Shown piece by piece: positions 1-11,133 of a stretch of 64,000 nt of DNA (positions within the stretch are counted from its first letter, which is position 1; every line of letters begins with the position of its first letter). The position numbers and the translations under genes were made by a program. The stretch is from Mansonella perstans (lineage: Eukaryota > Nematoda > Chromadorea > Rhabditida > Onchocercidae). The DNA is taken from contig JBAMDO010000106.1 of assembly GCA_037074765.1 (NCBI GenBank), positions 62,001 to 126,000 of the forward strand, given 5' to 3'. The notes beneath the pieces were generated by a model. That model ran no database searches and was not told the DNA's origin. It saw only the letters and a list, made by a program, of their open reading frames with translations.

Positions 1-563
1 ATCAATAAGCATTCTGTTGTTGTGTCATCAGTAGCTAATTGATACGGTATGCCACCTTGCTAAGGCGGTTCGATGAAGTGGTTGCAAATGCATTTGGGAT
101 GGAGTGATTTTTTTCCGGAAATTGTGAGTTACAATCGGTTGAGATAATTCGGTTATTAGGTTTTTTTTTTTTTTTGTGATTTACCGCGGATAATATTCTC
201 CGGATTATTAGGGTTTTTTTGATTTATAGTGGGTAATATTCCTCATTTTGCTTTATAATATGTAATATCATTGCTTAACAAAAAAAATATTCCTTGAAAT
301 CATAAATATTTTTATAGTCGATTTTATTATGGGATAAAGCAGTGAAATGTTTAATTTAATTATTTGATATTTCATTTTTAGTTTCAAATTCCATTTTATT
401 ATTTGAAATAATTTAAGGAACATTATGCTGTACCATTGAAATTCAAATACTGAAATTGGATTATATCATATATTCCTGAAATAACTACCATTATCTGTGG
501 AAGTGAGGTTGTGCATAATGAGAGATAGGATATGTCAGGAGCTCTGGTGATATATTTTTTAAT
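1..563. other. Gene-free AT-rich leader region
   Basis: No coding exon is recognised. The first 150 bases are less AT-rich than the rest, so a terminal exon or UTR of a gene to the left is possible, but no frame is convincingly open. The remainder is AT-rich with T runs. Confidence 0.5.
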
Positions 564-791
564 ATGAACAAGTATCGTAGGGAAAAGAAATTTACACGGG
601 TTATTATTGCTGCAAATATTTTTATAGTGATAAGTTACATTGGCTTCGCTTTGATTCTTCGTCCGATTCTGATGTTAATGAAACAACGAACGTATCCGAT
701 ACGTGCCAGACGTATTGTTTTCGATCTAGCAATTTATGATGTTGGTACTGCCGCCGAAGAGTTGGTAAAACAGGAACACAACATTACATAG
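564..791 (+). CDS. Small single-pass membrane protein (unknown)
   Basis: An ATG-initiated 75-residue ORF. A short basic N-terminus (MNKYRREKKFTR) precedes one clear hydrophobic segment at about residues 13-37, followed by a basic stretch (KQRTYPIRARR) and an acidic tail. This is the layout of a small inner-membrane or ER protein. A spliced form is also possible: a donor after base 764 (TTG then GTAAAA) joins in phase 0 to a strong acceptor ending at 1067, giving a different 19-residue C-terminus (DVPRCAIDSDF...) that stops at 1127, 86 residues in total. I do not recognise the family. The overall shape loosely recalls small mitochondrial assembly proteins such as SMIM20, but that is only an impression. 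It lies 1.5 kb upstream of VPS35 on the same strand. Confidence 0.4.
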   Translation: MNKYRREKKFTRVIIAANIFIVISYIGFALILRPILMLMKQRTYPIRARRIVFDLAIYDVGTAAEELVKQEHNIT

Positions 792-2319
792 ATTGAATAT
801 GGCTTTTCCTGAAAAGTATTTGTCGTAACTTGCCATATGTATAATAGGAATGGTTCATTTAGCGCGTCGTTATTAGATTAATCGAACTAATTTCGGTAAA
901 TTTTAAAGCCTTCTCATCTCATAATTTCTTTTGCAATTGTTAAAGATTCGGGAAAGAAATAAATAAATGGTTGCTTATTTATAGCAGCATTTCTTTCCCT
1001 TTTGTTATTGTTTGCCTTTGAGAAAATGCATTTATGTCTCATCAAATTTTCATGTATTTTTTCGCAGGATGTGCCACGATGTGCCATTGATAGTGATTTC
1101 AGTGGATTTATTCGAGAAAAGAACTAATATTCCTCCTCGTCCGATTAGTGGTATAATATTCTGTGGAATAAAATCAGTATCTCAGAAGGAATAGAGGAAA
1201 TCATCTGGAAGTAAGGTCTTCAAATTAGGAAGCAAATAATTTGTACATGAATTGGAATTGATTCAATACATTCTTGTATAGGAGATGCTGATTTCAGTGA
1301 TGATATAGAGTAAACAAAGGTTTGATTGGCAATTATCAAAATGTATGAACAGATTAGCTTTTTTGCTTATCCGTTATATAATATCTTATGCAATACTTGT
1401 GTTAATCACTATGATAAGAGGCAGTGTCGTTATGTATTTAAGAGGTCATTGTTTTACGCAATCAGTTTCATTTGGCAGTTAAAATCTTACTAAATTCTAT
1501 TAAGTACTGGAATCTGTCTTCGCTTTAATGAACTGAAAACATTTCGGGAGATTTAATCAGAACTTCATCTTGATTTCGGCTTAATACTCTTATTTTCTAT
1601 AATTTTAATTATTGTTGTTTAGGTCTTGCTCACTTATAAACAAAAATTTGATGCCTTGGTGACCAGAAATTTTACAACGGTGATTGCGGATGATATGTAC
1701 AACCCATTGGTTCACGTAGTTTGCAAAAAAGAAATTTTCATCTACTAACTGATCTATGTCTGTTCTGCGGCTTGAGCTAGAATCCTGGTTCTCCGAGTTA
1801 TTTGCCTATTCTTGACAGTAGGCATGTTTCTGTTTCACGATCGCAGTTTGTTTTTTCACATTTGATATATATGCTGCATACATCACAGTTTGTAACTATA
1901 TGTTGGGCTATCTTTTCTTGTCTTAAAAGTATTAATTATTGTGCCTTGTAAACTTCATAGTGCTTCAATTTCAAATTTTGCAAGAATTAATAAATTTTTG
2001 CAAATTTCTTGGCACATCCTGATGACCAGCATCTGATTTCGGCATATCCTTATTTAAAAATTTTTTGAAATATGATCCATTGGAGAATAAAATTAATTTA
2101 ACTAATAAAATTTATTTTTTGCAACAATTTCTAGAATCTTTTTCAAAATTAGGATTAGTTATCATTGCTGGTAAGACCAGTGCTAAATTCATGCGTAAAC
2201 TACGGATTCAATTTTGGGTAATTTCGGTACTGTATTGTGGGATTTATGGTGTAGCTGATTTATTTTGGCGAAGAGTAGAGTTGTACGAGGATAAATAAAG
2301 AATAAATTTAGTAAAAAGA
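792..2319. other. Spacer before VPS35, with one possible exon
   Basis: Mostly AT-rich. It holds the possible alternative terminal exon 1068-1127 of the small membrane gene. A 77-codon ORF at 2065-2298 shows no family resemblance and ends in a stop just before the VPS35 start codon, so it is treated as chance. The VPS35 promoter should lie here, but no individual site could be identified. Confidence 0.4.
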
Positions 2320-5300
2320 ATGACAAAAAACGATGATGACTTGGTGCTGAAGTCGGAACAGGAGAAATTACTGGAAGAAACATGTCTTACGGTACGGTCT
2401 TTATCGTTCGAAATGAAACGATGTTTGGACAAAGGTGTTCTGATGGATGCGTTGAAGCATGCGTCACAGATGCTTTCGGAATTACGCACTGGAGCACTTA
2501 CACCGAAGTACTACTACAGGCTTTGTGAGAATTTCAAAATTTCAGTATTCCAAGTCGAGAAAAAAAATTTTTTTTGGAAATCTAATTTTTTGTAGTTTGT
2601 TTTCAGGCATTTGTATGGATGTAACAGTACTGTTATAATTTATTGTGAGGCATCAGTTCTGATAGCTTATACATGGCTACCACACACTTTTTAAAAAAAA
2701 TTAAAATTTTTTTGAGTTACTTTTTATATTATGTATGTTTTACTTAGTTAATTCCCACATCAGTCTGCTTTTTCTCTAATTCATCAGAGCCTCTCTTTTT
2801 TTGAAATTAATAATAGAGTTGTATATCATTTAAAAATCACACTTAAAACTTCAAACCATTCTTTGTTTAAGGAGAATCGATGTGGGAAATATGAAATGAT
2901 TTTTTTTTTCTCACTCATAAAAATTCTTTTCAGACGTTGATGTGACTAATGAATTGCAACATCTAGAAACTCATCTCATTGAAGATTACGAGAAAGGAAG
3001 AAAAGTCGCTGATTTATATGAGCTTGTTCAGTATGCTGGCAATGTCATCCCTCGTTTGTAGGTTTTTTGCAATTGTTCAACTTGTAGTTTTAAAACTTGT
3101 TTGAAAAAAAAAAACGCATAAGAGTATGAAATGTTGATTTGAAATGAAATAACTTTAGAAAAGTTTTCGCTATTTTGAAAGTTTTGAAGTAATATTTGAT
3201 CCATGTTGAAATCAGTCATATATTTCATATACTTTTAATTTTTTTAATGCTTAAACATATCAAAAAAGAGTTGTTGTATAAACTGAATTATTAATATTTT
3301 AATATTACGATAGCTATATCATGTCATTCTTAAGAATCGCTTATTTTGTAGATATTTATTAATAACTGTTGGTGTTGTATACATAAGACTCGGGGAAGCG
3401 AATGCTCGAGATATATTGAAGGATTTAGTTGAGATGTGTCGAGGTGTACAACATCCACTTCGCGGTCTTTTTTTGCGTAATTATTTATTACAGTGTACCA
3501 GAAATCTGTTGCCCGATACAGCAGAGAATGATAAGTGCGTCTCTTCTTCATTATTGCTATTAAAATACTCTCTGAGATTTTGAAATAGTTGTGGTTTTTG
3601 TTCCCTATTTTTTACATTATAGAAGAAATACAGAATAATTACAAGCATTCCTCTTCAATTTTTTATAATTATCAACTTTTTCGTTTTACTTGCCAAAAAT
3701 TAGGTTATAGTACGGTGTGAAGATTGTTTTAGTAGTGATCATGGTGACGTACGAGATGCAATCGATTTCATTATGGTGAACTTTGCTGAAATGAATAAGT
3801 TATGGGTACGTATGCAACATCAAGGGCCAAGCCGGGAAAAGGATAAGCGTGAACGTGAACGACGAGAGTTACGAATCTTGGTGGGAACAAATCTTGTTCG
3901 ACTTTCACAACTGGAAAATCTCAACATTGACACCTATCGCAAGGTTTGTTTTTACAGCCTTAAATTTGTAGCACTTATTCGTTTTGAAGGGTAATGGCTT
4001 TGAAGAGTAATGACGTTTTAAAAATTGGTCATTCATTATTCCATTTATTTTCAGATTTTTAATACTGATACTAAGTTATTCAGATTGTGCTGCCCGGAAT
4101 ATTGGAGCAGGCTGTGTCATGCAGAGATGCTATATCTCAAGAATATCTTATGGAATGTGTTATTCAGGTCTTTCCAGATGAGTATCATTTAGAAACTTTG
4201 CATGAATTTCTGCACGCTTGCTCTGAACTGGATCAGGGTGTACAGGTAGACCTTGTTTTGCTTCAGTTGTTCTATTTGATTTTGCCTATCTTCAATTGTT
4301 CTATTTGATTTTGTCTATCATGTTTGCGTCAATCAGTTTTGCCAAGTTTATCTGCTGTATGATTCATTTGCAGATAAAAAATGTTTTCATCGCTTTAATT
4401 GATCGGCTTGCTATTTACGTGTCTTCTGAAGGTGTTGAAATTCCCAACGATTTGCCGTTGTTTGAGATCTTTTCGCAGCAGACACAGTCGGTGATAATGA
4501 GTCGGGAGGGGATGCCACCAGAAGATATCGTTTCATTGCAGGTCTGTTTTTTTACAATTTCGTTTAAGCGTCTATAGAATATCTGAGATTTGCCATTCAT
4601 TTTTCATTAAGAAAATATTGCAATATCTTTTTAATCAAAGTACTCGAAAGATTAAATTAAAATTCGAAAGATTAAATTATTTACTTGGATGGTAAAAGTG
4701 AATGGAGATATTTAGTTTTTAGACTACCCTCGTTAACTTTGCTTTGAAATGTTATCCAGAAAAAACTGACTACGCAGATATGGTTTTCGCTACTACAGCA
4801 AACGTTTTTACCAAACTTAAAATAGCAAGGTAAATATTAATTTTACATTTTGTTATTTATGTTAGGGATGTTCAGTTAGGGATGACCCATCTTCAAAATA
4901 TACACTTTTTTTTCGCATCAGTCACTTCATATCTTGTTGATTTCCATACTTAAATGCATATTTTTAATCATAAATTCGTATATTAGCAGGTATACCATAA
5001 TATTAACATGGTGGAACTTTTTGAAACTCGCTCATTTTTGTTTTTTTAGAGCTCCATACAGTAGCACTTTTGGCCGTGAGATAATGAAAATTTTGCGAAT
5101 CCCAGTGGATCAATACAGTGACATTGACAAACTACTTCAGTTGGAACATTATGGCGATGTCTTAGGACTGATGGATTACCGTGGTAGAACTCAGGCAGCA
5201 GCGTATGTTTTACAGAAGATGGTGGATGATGTAAGTTCATTTGCTTTACATCACAGAGAAGATGATTTGAAAAGTAGAACAAGGATTCCCCAAATTCGGT

Positions 5301-8300
5301 TTCAGAAACTTATTATTTTAAGAGGTTTTTGTAGGAAGTTTCTTTGTAGGATGTTTAAAAGCATCTGTAAAGATGTATTTTTATTCTAGGATATAGTTTT
5401 AACCACAATGGAGGCAGTGGAGAAATTATTAAATTTAATCGAGCCATTGCTAGTGGATCAGGAAGACCAGCCGGATGATTTGCAAATGAATGAAGATTTT
5501 GTTGACGAACAGGCCCTTGTTTCAAGATTTGTTAATCTCATCCATGCTGCAACAACAGATCAGCAGTTTTTGGTATATGTTAGAAGACTTGAAAAAACAG
5601 AAAAAAAAGTAATAAACTGCGCGCAGATAAGCAAGAGCAATATGCAACAACTTAAGCAGGAAATTTGCTTGCGGAAGTATAATATCAGCACATTGCAATA
5701 ACGATACGTTAGCAATCTTAAGCTATAGTTATTTTTTGTCCCGTATATCTTCAAACGTACTGATTCTTGTTTTACGAAGCATCATTTATAGATAATCAGT
5801 GCAGTGCGAAAACGTTTTGGCGCTGGTGGACGTTATCGTATTCAATATTCATTGCCTACCATAACGTTTGTCGTATATCAGTTAATTGTTCGCTATGCTT
5901 CTGAAACTGATGATGTTTGTTGTTTTCAATTAGTAACAATTTTCGACATCAATTTTTGACAACAAGTGATGTTATAACAGTCATAATTTTTGACAAATGA
6001 ACCTAGGTTTAAAATTCAGCTAAATTTTTTCACTTTAATCTTTGTGCTGGATTTCTGGCGTAATGGTGCTTTTATTATTGTTTCTCTAATTCCAGGAAAA
6101 ACGTGATGCAAAACTGCAAAAAATGTTTGTCTTTTGTATGCATACAATAGATGCTTTAGTTTCATCAGCAGAACTTTCACAGTTACCAATACGATTGTAT
6201 TTGCAGGTTCATATTTTTGTTTAGTTTTCTTTAAGAATTAATTTGCAGTTTTATGTATGATATGATTTTGTTTAATTTCTTAATTTTTTAATTCTAATTT
6301 AGTTTTTACCTTTAGAAGGTTAGTTTTTTGATTTTTTATTCAATTTCTTAATTTTTTTCTTAGTTTGTAAATTAATTAATTCCTGAATTTTTTAACTTTT
6401 TAATCATTTATCACTAATATTAGCACTAATGTATTATTTGCACTAATTTAAAGCTCAAAATTTTTGATGAGGTATTTCGCACAATTACAGAATGGGAAGA
6501 TTGTGGAGTAAACAATTTATTAATAATAGGAATTATCGCTGGTAATACTAATATTAACATTTTTGCTTATTTGAACTCTTGTTTTGCAGGGAGTACTGAT
6601 AGCTGATCAAATCAAATTCGAAAACAGCGTGACTGTTGCTTATGAATTCTTCTCAAAGGTTTGTTAATTTTTAGATTTTTAAGACTATTATATATTTATG
6701 AGCGCATGAGAAAGTTGCTGCATTGTTTGTGAGGAATATTTTTTACAGGCTTTTTCCATATATGAGGAGGAAGTTGCTGATAGTCGAGCACAGTTAGCTG
6801 CAATTTCATTACTTATAGGTACGTGCGTGTATTTCTTACCAAAGATGTTTTTCCCAACTGAAAATTGTAAAAATAAACTTGCAATTTATTTTCAACATTA
6901 GTTGTAATACTTTTCACTCTACATTTAAACTCTAAGAGAACAATGTGGCTTCTGAAACCATTTGTAAATTCTTGATCATAAGTCTTGCTTTATTACTGAA
7001 TTTACTTTGAAATTAATTTGTAGGTACACTTGAGCGAGTAAAATGTTTCACGGAAGAGAACCATGAACCACTACGTACTCAGTGCGCTCATGCTTCAGCT
7101 AAGCTTTTCAAAAAAGCTGACCAGTGTGTAGCAATTTGCTTAGTAGTGAGTTCAATGAATTTTATTAATGGTTATTGAGATAGGTGTATAATATATGTGC
7201 TTGTTCAGTCGAAAACAATGAAACAATTTTATCGAGCTAATATTGCATTTAAGAACCTTGCAAGCTGATTTTAAAAAATTTGAAAATAACAATCATTAGC
7301 AAAAATAACTTGTAATAGAGTATACTGTTTCGTTGAGGCACATTTGTTTTGGAATGGCCATACAGCAGACAAGGTTTCTCCGATGAAAGATTCCGTGCAG
7401 GTATTTCTTTTTTCATCTTCTGATTGCTGTGAAAATATAGAAGTGTATGGTTAAAAGTAGCCCTTTTGCGATTTAGTTTATCCGGATCACTTCATGAAAC
7501 TGTATGTTGTTCAAGTAGATATTCAGAAAAACAAATGACTTTTAAGCCAATATTTTTTTTAAACCAATGTTCGATATATCTTTTCCAGGTTGTCAATTGC
7601 TTAAAAAAAGCTTTACGTGTTGCATCTCAATGCATGGATCCGGTTGTTCAAGTACAACTTTACATAACTATCTTCAGTCACTATCTTTATTTCTATGAAG
7701 CTGGTTGTAATGAAGTTAGTCTTTTAGGAATTGGCTTTGAGTATTTTATAGCTTTTACAAAATTATTATTTACATTTATGGATGAAGTAATAATAATTGC
7801 GGTTTCTTAGAGAGTAATAAAATTTTAACTAGACTGCAAGTAGCATCTATATAAGGATGATATATTTCACGTTATTCATTACAGATTACTGTCGATACAC
7901 TGAATCAAGTTACTGGTAAAATCCGTGAATTAATTGTACAGCTGGAACCGTCAAGCGAGGCGGAACAAATTACTACATACTTCAATGTAATACTTTCAAA
8001 TTTTCTGATATATTTTTGATATATGCGATTTTAAACACATTTATCTTATGGTTTTATTTACTTGGAATTTAAGTTTGGGTTTAGGAATTTTCAATTTTTT
8101 CCAGCACTTCGACTATTGCTAGCTTTGCTTACTGTTAGCTTGCCCACTAAAAGTTCTTTTTTCAACAAAAGTTTTCATTGATTGTTGCCCAAATAAAGCA
8201 TTTGGAACTGGAAAAAGTCAGGACGGTCGTCATTCCTTTATTTGAACTTTTAAATGCATTCAAAATTTAGGTAGGACAATTTGTAGGACAAGTTCTGGAT

Positions 8301-9349
8301 ATTTTATGGAACGAGGATGCAAAACTTCTTAGTTTATATATAACGGATGAAATTTTTTTTTGAAAATGGAAGTATATGTAGAGCAGTGTTAGGTAAAATG
8401 TCTACAGATCGGAAATATTTATTAAATTAATAGTTTGTGCTCCTAGTTGAAATTATACTGCTCTCTAGGAATGACGTTCTTGGCCAGTAATTATATTCTT
8501 AGCATTTATGTTTGCTAGCAGCTCTCTGCAGAGTTCAGCTTGTAACAAAATTTTTAATATTCCGAAAAAAAGTTGAAAAGAGAAAAGCTATTTAAACTAA
8601 CGTTTTTATAACACTTTTAGCTGACAATAGCACATATCAGGACCGTTATGGAAAGCAATGATTCCAGTGTAAATTATGATGGCATCGTAATTTAAAATTT
8701 CCTACAAATAATGTTGAAATTTATTGCATCAACAGGTTTCTCCCGCAGTGAGCATCGCAAAGTATGCATTCAACTTTGCATATACTTTTTTATTCTCTTT
8801 CGCTTTGTATAGATTGTGAATATAGTTTTCAAAACTTCTATTTGATTACAGGTAATAGGAAATAAAATAACTTTTTTTTGCACTTCATTTTCTATTTTGA
8901 TTGAATTAAGCATTATGGCATTCAGAGAAACTATATTTATGAAAGTTCCCTTCCCGGACAGGCGGAAATTCACCCTTCTTCATAATTGGAATTTTTAGGA
9001 AAGTGCACATGTTAAATTTCTTTTATTGTTTATTAAAGATCACTCTCCGAATTCGTTCTTTCAACGTGCCAAACAGAGACAATCATATGTTATTGCTTGT
9101 GGTTTTCAGTGCACAATTAATGAATGCTTGGTTTTGTTCTGACAGTTGCAAATTTTTCCACATTTTCTATTTTTCATGTTTTCTTCATTAATTTCATAAA
9201 AATATTAGATTTATCTAAGTTATTTGCTTTGAATTTACAAGTTATTAATTTTTTAATGTTTTGAATAGGAGTTGAAATCACTGCAGCGAATTATTAGCGC
9301 ATTGAAAGCTAACGTTCGAAATCAGAGAGTGTTTAAATTGAAGTTATAG
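2320..9349 (+). CDS. vps-35: VPS35, retromer cargo-recognition subunit
   Basis: VPS35 is the alpha-solenoid scaffold of retromer (with VPS26 and VPS29), which recycles cargo from endosomes to the Golgi or plasma membrane. Exons: 2320-2524, 2934-3057, 3352-3534, 3733-3943, 4084-4245, 4374-4541, 4723-4829, 5050-5230, 5390-5572, 5792-5914, 6096-6206, 6590-6658, 6749-6818, 7024-7145, 7338-7400, 7589-7714, 7885-7986, 9269-9349. They sum to 2391 nt, 796 residues, the same length as human VPS35. Conserved blocks include [11 protein letters not shown], the PRLYL motif for VPS26 binding (about residues 108-112), [58 protein letters not shown] and LKKAL near the VPS29-binding C-terminus. The start is fixed because stops lie upstream in frame. 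The last intron is unusually long (1282 nt). The exon 14/15 junction uses an odd GTTGAG acceptor; it is the one that keeps phase and matches the family. Confidence 0.96.
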
Positions 9350-10843
9350 AATTTTGCTAGAATTAATTTTCAAACATGCTCTTTCTTTTTTGGAGCAGTA
9401 TCTAATTAGCTTTCATACTGTATTGCAATTAACAAAACGAATTCAAAAATGATAATGATATTTCGATACTAGAGCTGTTCCTTTCATTTTTTTTCATCAT
9501 TTTTCAAAGCTATTGCTATCATCTTTTTCATCAATGTTAGCCCACACTTAGGTTTTGTATTTGTAAATATTTTGTTTTTATTTTTCTGCATAACTAAAGG
9601 TTGCCATTCAATTTCTGAAAAATTTCAAAGATTTTGAAATTTTTTTTATAATTTATAAGTAGGATTAATGCATATATTGTCTCCTTTTAAAGAAACAAAA
9701 TATTTAGTTTCAATTTTCATTTTCTATATTATGCATATGAATGGGTATAGAGTTGAAATTGATAAAATGTCATTGTTTGAAAATGCTTGCTTGAGGTTTC
9801 TTTTTTTTTTTTTACTGTTTTGTGATTTTTCAAATGACCAAACTGCTAAAATCGTATTTAATAAAAATGATGACATTAATGAGTTTATATAATTTGCATA
9901 TATACTCATATTTTGATTTTCATTATCGTTTTTCAATTTTAACTCATCTTTTATATTATAATTTATATTTCATGATAAAATATACTATTTATATTTCTTC
10001 AAAAGATTTTTGTTGATTAAAATGAAGGAAAGAGAAAGTTATGTAATATATCTTCTACTTTCTTCCTTTCTCTTGTGTTCTCTTTCTATTTTTGCTCCAT
10101 TTGTGATATTCTAAGTGTTGTTATTTATATATTTATTCAAAATTATGTACTTTTACATTGCATAAGTTGCACTGTTTGGTACATTTTTGCATATATGCAC
10201 TTTGAGGTAAATTTTTCAATAAAATATTATGGTGTTGCATGTGTCAAATATTTGGGTTTGGTGCCAAAAATATTGAATAGTGTCTTTTTTTCTGATTTTA
10301 CATTTCAATTTAACTCTTTCTTTTAGTCATTTATTTAAAACTGAAAAATGAAAATAACTAATTGCAGATGTTTTAATTTTGTGTTAAAAAAACAATTAGA
10401 GTTAATTTATGTAGCTTTGGATAAGTAAGTACTTTCAGCTATATTTTAAATGAAAAAAGAAAAAGATGAAATTGTTTTTACTTAAAATAGAATGCCATTA
10501 ATTATGACCATTGAACAGTAGACTTTAATTAGTTTCCATCATTGGCATTATAAGGAAATTTCAATTATAAGGGAGAAGAAAATAGAAATAAAACTTTACG
10601 AGGGAAATCAAATTTTCGTTACTTATTAGGAATTTTACTATTTGATATCACTGTATAAATAAGTGAATGTTTTTAATAATGATAATTCTTTTTATGAATG
10701 TGATAAAATTAATTTTCATTCATTTACATTAATATATAAATTTGTTAAAAATAATATGATTTAATCTCTAAGCATTTATCAAATTATTTATCAATATTTT
10801 GCAGATAATAATTTTTTTCTATAACTATAAATTTTTGATAATG
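9350..10843. other. Gene-free AT-rich spacer
   Basis: Extremely AT-rich DNA between VPS35 and the glucosyltransferase, with T-runs. The short ORFs inside (for example 10075-10326) are phenylalanine/tyrosine-rich, as expected from translated AT-rich DNA, and are not called as genes. Confidence 0.5.
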
Positions 10844-10849
10844 TTTCAG
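10844..10849 (+). promoter_or_regulatory. Probable splice or spliced-leader acceptor
   Basis: TTTCAG after an AT-rich stretch, immediately followed by ATG at 10850 and 11 bases before the ATG at 10860 that opens the glucosyltransferase frame. In nematodes such a site just ahead of the start is typical of SL1 trans-splicing. It could instead be the acceptor of an undetected upstream exon. Confidence 0.4.
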
Positions 10850-10859
10850 ATGGCCTCAG

Positions 10860-11099
10860 ATGCAGATCGCATTTGCAATCGTCGATTTCATCTCGAACTT
10901 GAACTGTGCATTTCCGATTGCAATCAGCATATCTTTGTTCCTTTGTGGCTTATATATTGTTCATATCATCGCAATCTCTTATGCGTATATTCTTTTGTGT
11001 ATTATCTCCATTTTCAAATCTTTTTTTTGGATAATTTATATTTTTTTCAATTAAAATTACTTCTAATAATGCCTTTATGCAATATTTAATTAATTGCGT

Positions 11100-11133
<34 letters not shown>

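Noticed and set aside
2065..2298. 77-codon ORF just before VPS35
   Set aside because: No similarity to anything known; ends in a stop before the VPS35 ATG; ordinary for an AT-rich upstream region.
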